A stretch of DNA of 64,000 bases from Oopsacas minuta (taxonomy: Eukaryota > Porifera > Hexactinellida > Lyssacinosida > Leucopsacidae), in the NCBI GenBank assembly GCA_024704765.1, contig JAKMXF010000222.1:1178001-1242000 (forward strand), read 5' to 3'. The notes under the pieces were generated by a model that was given only the letters and a program-made list of their open reading frames with translations, searched no databases and was not told the origin of the DNA. A program made the position numbers and the translations under genes. Positions 1 to 11,247 of this stretch are shown here, piece by piece. Position 1 is the stretch's first letter; the number at the start of each line of letters is the position of its first letter.

Positions 1-750
1 CGAACATCAATACTCTTCCTTCACATCACCACAATGTTCAAAACGAACATAAAATAACAAACTCGACAAATTTGCTATGTCACTAGATTCATCTAGCTGC
101 AAAGAATACCATTTAGCTGATTTTATTTGCTAGATCAGCTGTTCTTCCATGTCGCAAGCAAGATCGATCACTCTTCTAGCAACAGTGTCGTTTGATAGTG
201 GAACCCGCGCAGTTATCTTTGCTGCAGATTCTCCCAACATTTCTCGGCATAGATCACCAATGCAACCAACCAGAAGTTGTTCGCCAATTATGTATGGTTT
301 TTTTGCCTTCACAATACGTAAAGATTCCTTGTAAGAAGCTCTTAATGCTGAAACATTTATGTGAGATGAATCAACATTTGTTTCTGGCAGCCTATTAATT
401 CGTCGCGTTTTTCTTGAAAAACTCAACTGGTTTTGAGATCAGCACCGTTTGTAAATGTCTACTGAACTTTGAAGGCTTTAAAGCTCCATTGGACAAAACC
501 TCGCCACATATAAGACACTGAGGCTTCTGTAGTCCATCTTTGAATATAGAAGTAAAACCAAAGCGAATGAATGAAATGTCGTAGTTATGGATTTTCGTGC
601 AACCTCTTTTTCCCGGTTTGTCGGATTTATCAATAACTCATCTTCATCAGATCCCGAAATGTCTTGAGAATCAGTATAGAGTCTATTACTCTTAGTTAGG
701 TAAGTATCCAATTGTCCTCGCTTTCGTTTGGACATAAATTTCTTTTTCAA
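1..750 (-). pseudogene. hAT transposase N-terminal part (BED-finger, ZBED5-like), runs off left edge
   Basis: Reading the minus strand from about 735, translation gives a basic start (MSKRKRGQ), then after a frameshift near 590 a BED-type zinc finger (PQCLICGEVLSNGALKPSKF followed by a histidine). Next comes the helical block with KKPYIIGEQLL and LSNDTVARRV that is typical of ZBED5/FAM200-like hAT proteins, and at the left edge LQLDESSD, which carries the first catalytic Asp. An in-frame TAG at 128-130 and the frameshift show that the copy is broken. The rest of the transposase lies outside the window. A hAT-type terminus in the matching orientation sits at 4680-4727, beyond the inserted P element. 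Family assignment is by motif recognition. Confidence 0.7.
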
Positions 751-935
751 CTATAGCAAATTAATAACTAAAATATTAATAGATATTAGCAAAGGTACGA
801 TCTATTTGAAAACTATCAATGGAAGTTCTACCTATTCTTAAAACAGGATAACTGTTTGTATTTAATGCTCTATGTTATATGTTTGCTGGGTGACATAATT
901 CTAAATAGCATTCTAGGAGGTGGAATAAGTGTAAT

Positions 936-3900
936 CGTGACCTACGTTATAATAAGGCCTGTTCACTAGTGCGATTTTTTGGACCATGGATGTCGTTTAA
1001 GTCCATTGAATTTTATTTCAAATAATCATGTATTTGATGTTATTCACCCAAATCGTGAACTTAAAAATTATTCTTAGGCGATTTTAAAGACTATGGATGT
1101 CGTTGAAGGCTTGTAAAAAGTATTTCTTAGAAACCCATAATATTTATATTAATTTATGAATTAACCTTTTTGTTATATTCAATTTATTGAAACAATACAT
1201 TTAAGTGCTCACTACCCGTTGTACCTTGTCCTCTTGTACTTTTATCCTAAGTTGTTTAGACAACTTAGATTTTATCTCTGTAATGCCGCTCTCCACCCTG
1301 TTCTATCAGTTATGTGCATTTCTTTAATCTACCTCTCGATTTCTCCTTTTTATAGTTTCAATTAGCTTGTCATGCCCAACAGGTGTTCTGCCCCCGGATG
1401 TCGGAGTAATTACGCAGGAGAACCTTATACTCCAGTATTTAAGCTGCCAAATGGCCCACCTGATCTTCTCAATCGTTGGCTTCGAGCGCTCTGTAGAGAA
1501 GGTATCAGAGACTTCTAGAATGTGTTTGTGTGCTCAAAACATTTCCTCGACGAAGAAATTCAGACCAGTTTTTCTATCCATCAACCAGATGGAACATACT
1601 TAGAAGTACCAGCTAAGCCTAAATTGCAGAAGGATGCAGTGCCAAGATTTCTACCTGGATGTCCACTTCATCTCTCTTCGTCATCTGACATCATACCTCC
1701 GAGATTTGATAGATCTTTGAGAGAACAGCACTTGATTGATACTGCAATAAATGAGAGTCTATTACAGTATAACCAAGACAAAGAACTTTTTCAGATTACT
1801 ACACTGGAAGACTTGGTATCCAAAACGAAGCACTAGGGTTTGCCTAATCATTGGTTAGTTTGGTCTTCTGATGATAATTCCTTTAATTTACTCAAACCTT
1901 CTATAACGAATAACAGTTTGATTGCAATTAGATGCTCGTTAGCTATTACCGAAACATTACATACTATGGGTTTCTACGAAGGTATACGCATTCCTCTTTC
2001 TCTCACTCAGATAAATGATATTCGTCAACTTAACGATTTGCTTAAAGAAATTGAAAACCATTCTGCCCCTACTAATTCTCCTGAAACATTCCAACGCCAT
2101 ATCAGAGAAGCAACCGGAAGCATTCGTAAAGCTATTGACTCCCTTTCAACTGGAGAAGAATCTGGAAACCAACAGCCTCTATTATCAAGTCTTCAGTTTA
2201 TTCTATGCCAATTGGATAACGCTTTGATCGCGAAAACTATGAGGCGATACAACATCGAAACTCTTGTCTTGTCCCTCAAATGTCAGCTTATCTCGCCAGT
2301 TTGTTATAGATATCTTCAATCCCTGGACTGTCTATCATTGCCGCACCTTTCTACTCTAAAGCGCTTATATTCCAATTTTGGTTTGGATTCTGAGTTTACC
2401 AACTATCTCAAACAATCAGTCACTCAGTTTAACAAATGGGAACGAAATGTAGTGATTCAGATGGATGAAATTCATGTAAAATCCACATTTACATACAAAG
2501 GAGGTAAGTTAATTGGATCTTCTTTGAATCCTACTGATCCTGCAAAAACCGTTTTTGCCTTCATGATATCAAGTTTGTCCAAACGATGGTCCAGTATTGT
2601 CCGTTTACTGCCCTGTTCCAGCTCATCTGCTGAGGTACTCTTTCCTATCATCAAAGATGTTATTCGTGATGTTGAAGCATGTGGACTTTCTGTACACGTT
2701 TTATGTACTGATAATTACCCGATGAACGTTAACATTTTCAAGTTATTTTCTCCCAGCCGACTTCTAGAGCATATTGTTCCTCACCCTATGGACTCAAACC
2801 GGCCATTGTTTTTGCTTTTTGACTTCGTTCATATAATCAAATCGATACGTAATAACTGGCTAAACCAAATAGATTATAATAAAACATTCACTTATCCAGA
2901 TTTTGAGAACATACAAGTTGCGAGCACTGCAGTTTTCGAAGAAATTCGCAAATTATATAAAAGTGACCAACACTCTGTTGCTAAATTAGCTCCAAGATTA
3001 ACCTCTAAAGCTTGTTGGCCTTCCACTTTAGAACGACAAAATGTTTCTTTAGCTTTAAGGATATTTGATGAATCTACACCCGCTGCATTAAACGTTAGCT
3101 ACCAATCGCGATACCACACTTCTACAAATTCACAGACTGCAGACATTATCCCCATTATTTGTAATGTTTGGAAGATATTCAACATCAATACTCCGAACAA
3201 GGGTATCCTTCACAAAGATGAATTTTCAGTTCCACTTACCTACAATGATACCAGATTTATGTTCCTTCAACGTGTAGTTGATTGGGCTGAATGTTGGCAA
3301 GTCATGCCTGACAAAAGAGGTAAATTAAGTCCTCAAACCTTTACAAGTTTCCGTCACTCTTGTATTTCACTCCCGTGCATTGTAAACCATCTGGCTGGAA
3401 ATTGTGGCTATTCGTACGTCCTTTCTTCGTTCTTGTAAAATGATCCACTTGAGCATCATTTTGGCTTGTATAGGATGATGTCAGGAGCACAATACCACAC
3501 TAGCTATTGCCAGGCCCTTGAAACAGAACGGAGAATAAAGTTGTCCAGCATACTCAAATTATTTTCGAAAAAGCCTGTAGAAGATAGCATATCACTTAAG
3601 AACTTCTTAGAATCGTGCTCATCCTCTTGTGACCAAGACTCCCATGCGTCTTTCAGCTTGGAGATGTATCTCTCGGCGATTCAGGGATATTCAGGGATAG
3701 AATTAAACAAGCAAATACTCCAATCACTCTCCTTTATAGCAGGCTACTCAGTGCATGCCTATTACAAACATTCTACTAAATGTCAATCATGTCTCTTATT
3801 CCTCACTGAAAACAAAGAAATGGAAATTGAAGAACCTTCAGATTCTGAATATCGATTAATCCAGATAATCGACCGAGGCTCACTAAAATGGCCAAGTAGT

Positions 3901-4560
3901 GATGTCATAGACGCAATTATTACGCTATGGAAAGTATTCTCTTCTATCGAGAGTCAACCAAGCATATTCAATAGCTTTATAACCGGTCCTTCTAGAAGTA
4001 TCCTGATACAGTTAACAACAAGTCTTATAGAAGATGAACAAGCTGAAGTATGGAGAGTGATGTGTGACGAATGTGGTACACTCATGTGGGATGTATTAGC
4101 TAAACTATTGACTGCTACATCTAACTGTCTTATGTCAAATAAGATTAAGAACATGAATTCCCAGCTACCCTTGAAACCGTGTGTCGAAAATACTCGAAAA
4201 TTAAAGAAATTAAAGCCTAATTAACTTATCACATACCACTTTAATATACGTATCTTTTATTATTTTGTACTATTATCAGGGACTCACTATTTGAAATATG
4301 CTTAGTATTAAACCCAATATTATTTTCTCTCATGGATTCACATTTTAGTTAATTTTCTCTAACTATAACATTTACTGTAAAAATAAGGACTTAAATGCAT
4401 CCATGGTCTTCAAAATCGCTTAAGAACAATTTTAAGTTCACGATTTGGGTGAATAACATCAAATACATGATTATTTGAAATAAAATTTAATGGACTTAAA
4501 CGACATCCATGGTCCAAAAAATCGCACTAGAGAACAGGCCTTATTATAACGTAGGTCACG
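936..4560 (+). mobile_element. P-element-superfamily DNA transposon
   Basis: The element has long terminal inverted repeats, 936-1099 and 4398-4560, beginning CGTGACCTACGTTATAATAA on each end and diverging only slightly. It is flanked by a direct repeat GTGTAAT (929-935 and 4561-4567). The P superfamily makes 8 bp target duplications, so this is seven identical bases or an 8 bp duplication with one change. The only gene inside is a THAP-domain transposase on the plus strand. The element sits within the leader of a minus-strand hAT element. Confidence 0.85.
1372..4224 (+). pseudogene. THAP-domain P-element (THAP9-like) transposase with three nonsense codons
   Basis: One frame runs from ATG 1372 to the TAA at 4222-4224 without any indel. 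It is interrupted only by TAG 1516-1518, TAG 1834-1836 and TAA 3436-3438. The N-terminus is a C2CH THAP finger (MPNRCSAPGC, a central W, then VFVCSKHF and AVPRFLPG), which normally binds the element ends. The middle matches the RNase-H-like/GTP-binding core of P transposases, and the segment just after the third stop (DPLEHHFGLYRMMSGAQYHT) is the conserved DPLE-FFG block. The third stop falls where family members usually have Gln. About 950 codons in total, a full-length size. Each stop can be explained by a C-to-T or G-to-A transition. Confidence 0.85.
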
Positions 4561-4679
4561 GTGTAATTTGTTTACAATTCCAGGAAAGCGAAATGAATTC
4601 AGATATTATCGTAAAAGTTGTGTGGAAGAACTAAAACTTTAAAGAATAAAATTTCGTAAATCACTTTCCATAGCCATTC

Positions 4680-4727
4680 CGCGGCCCCTTTGCAACTTCC
4701 TCGCGGACCCCAGTTTGAGTACCACTG
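4680..4727 (-). repeat. hAT-type 5' terminus
   Basis: Read on the minus strand from 4727, the sequence starts CAGTGGTACTCAAACTGGGG and continues GTCCGCGAGG, the classic end of Charlie/ZBED5-type hAT transposons. Its orientation and the hAT gene at 1-750 suggest one element, whose 5' leader was split when the P element landed at 936-4560. The other end of the element is outside the window. Confidence 0.55.
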
Positions 4728-5750
4728 GATTAGATCATTCTTATTACTTATGCATTATTGTGCAATTTTATCAGTTTGGTCTATCCTAAGACTCGTTTTC
4801 TCTTCCCAAAGTTCTGATCAAACTTTTGCAGGGCTAGGATGTAGATGATAAACTAATCGCATAAAGTCATAAACCATATAAGCCCCAGGTGTATGATGAA
4901 GCCTTCCAGGCCATCCAACATGCTAACCGTTATAGGAAATTCATCTTCATTGATATTAGGAATTGTGTCAAGAAACCAGAGACTGTTTGTTATACAATGG
5001 TTAGATTTGAAATCCAATACCAATATTATCTAAACTGTCATTCAACTATCTTGATGTTCGTTACTAAGAGTTATCTCTGATAGATAACAAACTAAATCTA
5101 ATTACGCAGGTATGAGGAATTTTGCAGATTTTACGACATTCTTTAGGTCTATGTACTTTCGTTTCCAGAGAGGGGAAGTGTTTATATCGTGATCTGTTTT
5201 AACAAGCTGAAAGCCATTAGGAGCGATCGTTTTGCCATTAACTACTTCTCTATTAGTTAGTTCGGCAAATGAATTATGAAGTGGGACTAATCTCAGCCTT
5301 TGATAGTCAATTCTTAGAGAAGCTTTCTTGTACTTCTTAATAGATCTACTTCAAATATTACTTTCTCACTATATATTCATTTCTTTGCAGGTTTGTCCAA
5401 GAATACAAGAATGAGAAAGAATTCTTCCAAGTGGTGACATCGCTTGCTGTATCTATCTTTCCTACATCTGAGATCTTTGAATGTCCTCTGAATATTACGA
5501 ATTTTCGGACTTGATAATCCAAATTTATTAATATAATCAATAATTGCCTCTCTTCAAGACACTTTGGAAAGGAAATATTCAAAGGCCACCTGGTTATTCA
5601 TTTTAGTTTATATTATAAAAACAAAACTTTTAAAATCAATAGTGAATTAACAAGTCAATGTCATTAAAAATGTTTGACTGGTTTTGGGTGCCTACTGACG
5701 CATTTAGAAAACATAATTTTTAAGCGAATATATGTATCTTTCGATATGTT
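4728..5750. other. No gene recognised
   Basis: Between the hAT terminus and the mariner element there are only short open frames with no recognisable domain. The stretch around 4860-5070 reads as a 63-codon open frame without family resemblance. No repeats shared with the rest of the window were noticed. Confidence 0.4.
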
Positions 5751-7061
5751 TATACGAAGGGCACTGGAAAAGCTTTGACATTGACCGGCATGTCAGATAG
5801 TAATAATAAAATTGACCATTAAATATTTTCAAAATACTCTCCCTGACAATCAATACTTTTTTCATTCTGGTAAACCAATTATCAAAACATTTTTTCCACT
5901 CTTCTTTGGGTATGTCTCTGATCGCTTGGAAAAGTGCCCCTCTCAACTCCTCATTAGTCGAAGATCCCCCACGCAATTGATCTTTGAGTCTAGGGAACAA
6001 CCAGAAGTGGCAAGGGGCTAAATCAGGACTGTAGGGTGGGTGAAGTAATGTTTTGAATCCAGAATTTTCCAAAACCCCGCGAGTTCTGTTTGCCGTATGC
6101 AATGATGCATTATCATGATGAAGAAGAATTCCTCTAATGCCTGTCTTCTCCCGCTGTGACTCAATTGCTGTGATGACTTTGGGTAGGCACACTCTAGTGT
6201 ACCTGTCGGCAGTAACAGTCTTTCTCTCCTCGAGAGCAACAGCTTCGACAAACCCACTAGATCTGAAAAAAATCGCCCACATTTGTTTCCCAACAGATCT
6301 AGCCCTCCGCACTTTGGTTGGAGGTGGGGTATCTTATTAAACCCACTCCTTTGACATTCGCTTTGTTTACGGTTCATAATGGTATATCCATTTCTCATCA
6401 CCTGTAAGGATCTCAGAAACAGCTCTTGAACTTCCAGGAGCAAACCTTCTGAGCATAATTTTGCAAAAGTCTATGCGGGATATCTTTTGCTGTAAGTTCA
6501 AAGAATGGGGGATCTATCGGGCACACAACTTGCTGACACAAAGCTCTTTGTACAAAATGATATTAATTGTCCTCGATGATAACTCGGTTTCATACTCTAA
6601 CTGAGCGTACGTAATATGAGGATCTTTAGTAATTAGATCTAGCATTTCGTTAACATTTTCTTTATTATGTAAACATTCTGTCATCCTGCACGAGGAGCAT
6701 CTTCAACAACAAAGTTCCCGTGAATAAATTTCCTGTAACATCGTTCAACTGTGCTTAGAGAAGGAGCTAGATCCGGGAAAAGTTCTTGTAAAGATTCATA
6801 GATTTCTACTCTTGTCTTCTGTAGTTTGAATAAGATCAAAACCATTGCTCGAAAATCGCGTTTTGTAAGATCTGATTTAGATTGAGATATTTTAGAAGCC
6901 ATGTATACAAAATTATCCAATTTTTGAAAGTAGAAGATATAAATGAATGAAAGTTTCAAAGTAGAGTAATAAAATATGTCTGAAAAGATGGATGCGGGAA
7001 AATATCCACAGGTTAATGGTTTCATATCAAACGGCAAATCTTTTCGAATGCCCCTCGTATA
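5751..7061 (-). mobile_element. Decayed mariner (DD34D) element
   Basis: Imperfect terminal inverted repeats starting TATACGARGGGCAY lie at 5751 and, inverted, at 7061. The TA target duplication is part of the TATA at each end. The transposase is on the minus strand between them and is frameshifted. Length about 1.31 kb, normal for mariner. Confidence 0.75.
5828..6904 (-). pseudogene. Mariner transposase, frameshifted, third catalytic Asp replaced by His
   Basis: Minus-strand frames give, in order, an N-terminal helix-turn-helix (from MASKISQSKSDLTKRDF near 6902), a central part, and the C-terminal catalytic region. In the catalytic region ILLHHDNASLHTA carries the second Asp and HPPYSPDLAPCHFWLFP marks the third position. 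The spacing is 34 residues (DD34D family), but the third acid is His (codon 6007-6009 on the minus strand) where mariners have Asp in PCDFW. At least two frame changes separate the blocks, so no intact protein is encoded. Confidence 0.75.
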
Positions 7062-7429
7062 TATTTACTTGTCACGACTGACACATACCACGATATATAT
7101 CACTCACTGGGTATATCTAGCACGTTGTTTTTTCGTATAGTAGGTAAGAGATCTTGCGTCAAACCCAATACTGTTTCTAGATATCTATTTTCTACATATT
7201 TGGATTAATGTATATGATGAGTTATTACACAATCAGATTGAAATGTAAAATTGACAAATTTTACAATTATTATACTTAGAACTCCCTCATTTGTTCAATC
7301 ATTCCAATGACTCAAAGCATCGCTCTTCTTTTGTTTATTGCTAAATTTCATTTAAAAATGATCAAGTTGTTAAGAAAACAACACAAATTTTGAAAATATA
7401 TTAGTTTTTGAAATACAAACTTTCAAAGA

Positions 7430-7800
7430 ATCTTCTTATATGTTCAACTAAGCCGTTAGCCATTTGGTTGTAACCGCGAGTGCTTATCTACATGCAGTTT
7501 CTTGTGAGACTATTTGAATTCCAAAAATCATTTAGTATTCATGCTTGCTAATAAACAGAAACTTTTTAATACTCACTTTACTTGTGAGCGCTGGCTATTC
7601 TTGTCATGCTGGATGGTATAGGGTAATCCCCTAACCAAGTAGTTCTATTCCAGGTTCTTACTAATTTCTCAGATGTCTTATATTTGAGATGATATACAGC
7701 AACATACTTGCTCAGATAACAAACAGTCACTGATACAAGTTCTATCCATCTTTCTCATTCTTATCACTTATATAGTCCATTTCTATCGGTTTCTAGGTTT
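7430..7800 (-). pseudogene. Possible Gypsy-type integrase remnant
   Basis: Minus-strand translation around 7450-7490 reads GYNQMANGLVEHIRRFF, which resembles the YHPQANGLVERFHR block near the end of Ty3/gypsy integrase cores. Upstream sequence in other frames is compatible with the preceding part but heavily degraded. No LTRs or other pol domains were seen, so this is only a scrap. Confidence 0.35.
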
Positions 7801-8215
7801 CAGATGGAGGTGGAATTTGTTGTAGCTTCTTTTGTGGTTGTGGTAATGTAGCAGTCAGCGGAAAGCATGTCATGGGCAATGTGGCCAATTATTGCAGTTG
7901 CAGAGAATCTTGAGTGTAATCCAATCCCCATATCAATCCCATTTTGACTTTGCAAGTCAACCAAGCCTTGATGATTTCCCAATGGTCTGTTATTCTTAGA
8001 TATACAATAACATGTACAGAAGACTCTCTTTGTAGTATCCCAGTTTTTGCTGTTCATAACATCTACATGGGTAGGCATATTGTTTTCTCCTGCTGGGTCA
8101 TGATGTCTTTTGATATAATATGCGCATCTGAATGCAATTGCTGGAGTATCTTTCTGTAGTGATGTAAGCTTAGCCTTTGTGAGCTTCGTTATGTTTGACA
8201 TTCGTCATTTGTCAT
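7800..8215 (-). pseudogene. hAT-derived (KIAA1586/ZMYM-like) fragment
   Basis: An open minus-strand frame of 133 codons contains TPAIAFRCAYYIKR followed by NHQGLVDLQSQNGIDMG and GLHSRFSATAIIGHIAHDM. This is the N-terminal helical region seen in KIAA1586/ZBED-type hAT-derived proteins (AFRTAYYIAK, then LVELQ and GVDMG, then HSR). The zinc-finger part and catalytic domain are absent. The family name is an inference from pattern memory. Confidence 0.45.
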
Positions 8216-8679
8216 TCCGGACTCAAGTGAACCCCGTGCGTTCGATATGAACCTAAACCTTTAATAGATCCACAGAAATGCACCCAAGTCTCCCTTCTTT
8301 GCACAATAGCCAAGGATGATCATACCTTTTCACACGCCAAATTTCATCTGTACATACTTCTGGAATATCAGCCACTATCGAAGGTGTTGGAATATATGGT
8401 GACAAATCGTAGTCCATGTCGTTTGTTTTACTTATGTTTGTTGGTTGCTTTCTGAAATTGAAACATTATCCGAATTATTTAGAAATCCAATCATGTTTGA
8501 TTGGTAAACATCTCTTAAAATAATAAATAGCTAAAAAAATATTAGATATAATGTATGTTGGTCCAACTATTGCAAGAATGCTAAACTCGCACACAAAATG
8601 CTGAACGAGTGAGAAATTGGTGGGGTAACGCGTTCCCCGCGTTCCCCTGGAAAACATCAGTCTTCGGGTAGTCTATATA

Positions 8680-9595
8680 CAGTCAGGGGACAAAAGTATT
8701 CGACCACACAAATATATTGTCATAAATTGTATACTCTTTCCCGCTCCTATATATTGTGTAGTCTATATTCGTAGCTGCTATCTAGTAATTTGTATAGAAT
8801 AACATATGTTTTTCAAGAATTTCAAAAAAATATTTTAGATTGACACTTTTTGAAGGTGTTAATTATTAATAATTATTAGATAATTATTGATAATCAAAAT
8901 ATGTGGTAATTCAAAACCTATTAAGAATCTATAATTTCTGACTTGATATTTGAATTTTACGTAGGCGAGTTACCCCAAGTTGAAATTTCCAATCGGATTG
9001 AACAATTTTTACCAAAGTTATAAAAGAATTTCAATTTGTCCCACTTGTGCCACTTTTTCAAAAAGTGGCACAGGTGGCAGGAAAAAGCGCCACTACAAGG
9101 AAATCAACTAGGGTTAGGAGGAATAAGTCGAAGTAATATTTTCGAATGATATGACTATGCTAACCCTTGAAATCCAAAATAACCTCTTGGTAGCGGCCAC
9201 TTGTGCCACCTTCGGCAAAGGTGGCACAAATGGCACAAAATTGAAATTTATCTATAACTCTGTTAAAAATTGCTCAATCCGATTGGAAATTTCAATCTGG
9301 GGTAACTCGCCTACGTAGAATTCAAATATCAAGTCAGAAATTATACATTCTTAATAGGTTTTGAATTACCACATATTTTGATTATCAATAATTATCTAAT
9401 AATTATTAATAATTAACACCTTCAAAAAGTGTCAATCTAAAATATTTTTTTGAAATTCTTGAAAAACATATGTTATTCTATACAAATTACTAGATAGCAG
9501 CTACGAATATAGACTACACAATGTATAGGAGCGGGAAAGAGTATACAATTTATGACAATATATTTGTGTGGTCGAATACTTTTGTCCCCTGGCTG
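8680..9595 (+). mobile_element. Long-TIR MITE, copy 1 (Tc1/mariner-type ends, TA target)
   Basis: A 916 bp non-coding palindromic element starts CAGTCAGGGGACAAAAGTAT and ends with the inverse (one change, ctggctg). It is flanked by TA (8678-8679 and 9596-9597). Arms of roughly 370 bp are inverted copies of each other around an asymmetric centre of about 180 bp. Smaller palindromes lie at the inner ends of the arms (GTGCCACTTTTTC with its inverse, and TGTGCCACCTTCGG with its inverse). It encodes no protein. Two more copies lie at 27300-28214 and 38387-39303. Confidence 0.9.
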
Positions 9596-9779
9596 TATTA
9601 ACAAAACTTTCATTTGGGGTAATTAACGTGTAAATTAAGGTATCAGCAAACTAATAGAAGTGACAATATAGATATATATTATGACAATTCGCGGTCCTTG
9701 GCCCTGACTTGAGAAAGAACACCATGGCAAATAGGGCATATCCATAAACTGAATTGGGGGAACCAAAATTGTAACCTCG

Positions 9780-10060
9780 TAATTTGGTGTAAAAATCACT
9801 TCTAAATTCCGATAAATTGTGGATCTGGTCACACATCTTCTGGTGTGTATCTTCTGTCTTGTTGAGCAAGAACAGACTCAGCAACAGATGACCGGTCTTT
9901 ATAGGATCGTCTCCTCCGCGGAGTTCATGCACCACATACACCTGTGCGAGGAGGCGAAGCGCCGTCTTGCGGGTGCAATCAACTAGCCAGATCTTGCTTT
10001 GTTGTAGCAACCCGAGGTTGCGTCGTGTCCCGAAGATTGCGAATCTATCTGCACCGCCTT
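9780..10060 (-). pseudogene. MULE transposase fragment
   Basis: The minus strand reads RFAIFGTRRNLGLLQQSK, then IWLVDCTRKTALRLLAQVYV and on to HLLLSLFLLN. This matches the FLIFAT-NL-LL-S-W-VDGTFK-PQLF-IH block at the start of the MULE catalytic domain, with the first catalytic Asp in LVDCT. The Phe of the usual GTF is changed and the frame ends soon after. Only this block survives. Confidence 0.55.
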
Positions 10061-10379
10061 CACCAGAGTCATAGAGTAGGAACAGTTACCCCTTGGCTAT
10101 CCGCTGGGATTTTGCAAGTTGAACAAACTCAGGTAGGGCGGTAGGTTCTACTTGAGGTGATTGTATACTTGCACGCTGACGCTTTATTGTCCGCTTCAGT
10201 CTTGCAAACTTAGGTAGTTTAGCAGCAGTACCCTCTCATGCTGTCATCATACCCTCACCGATTACGTGTTGTGAGCTGTCATATGTATTCCATGCTTCCA
10301 CTTGATACTTGTCTTTTCTCACAGCAGGCTGTAGCCCGCACTTCAGGTTCATGCAGATGCCTCATTATCTCCATTACCT

Positions 10380-10640
10380 TTCGTGTGAACCTTTGTTCTC
10401 TCTTTCCCTCTCTCTCGCTACCAACATGTCAAACCTCTTCTCTTTGACCTCATTACTGAACGGTGCAACTATTAATTGAAGTGGATAGTAGTCGGGATGT
10501 GTTAGCTGTACCCCAGTAGAACTTAGTATAATCTTCTATTTTTAGTTTTAGAAATCATTAGGTGAATGTTTGAATAGTTAATTATATTTGTTGAATGTTA
10601 CTTATTCATAATAGTAATAGTTCATATTTATATCCCGGAA
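10380..10640 (+). repeat. Dispersed repeat shared with 42880-43145
   Basis: From the pyrimidine tract (TTCTCTCTTTCCCTCTCTCT) through AATTGAAGTGGA and the TAGAAC and GTTACTTATT segments, this stretch aligns with 42880-43145 in the same orientation at moderate identity. It encodes nothing recognisable. In the second copy a FLYWCH finger precedes it, so both are probably remnants of one FLYWCH/MULE-type family. Confidence 0.6.
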
Positions 10641-11245
10641 ACTAGGATTTATGAAGAGCTTTGCTCAGTAAGATTTCGACAAAAGTAATGAAACAGAGAC
10701 TGAAAACATTTCAAAATTGACCATCTGTATATTAGATTATACATGCCTGGTTTCCACTAATAGAGTGATCGTAAATCGCAAAGAAAACTCGCTTGTTTAT
10801 TTAACATACCTCTAAATATATAAAGCACACCTTACATGAAGTTATTTCGAGGAAACACACATATATATACACTAGAACCTCTGAATTATGCCACACTTGG
10901 ACTCAGGGAAATTGTCGTTATTTGCTAAAAAATGACTGAAAAACGGAATCACTTGGTGTCTGTAATTCTGAAATACATTAATGTTAATGTCTATTGAAAA
11001 ATCGGAATTTAACCGTGACAAAGGAGCTCTAATAAGCTCGCTCCGAAAAGCAGTGTTAGCCCACACTGAATCCGCGCAAGAGGTTAAAAATTTGAAACAA
11101 GTGCAAAAATGTATTGTCAACTGTTCTTGAAGCTATGTTGGTTTGTAATAACTTCTACGTAATTTGATATGTCATCCTCTAGTAATCAACAATAGATATT
11201 TTCGAGCACTATCTAAATGAATCTATAGAAGCTACTTAATTAATC
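10640..11245. other. No gene recognised
   Basis: A+T-rich spacer between the dispersed repeat and the Tc1-like element. An 82-codon minus-strand frame (10872-11120) has no recognisable domain and is probably chance. Confidence 0.4.
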
Positions 11246-11247
11246 TA

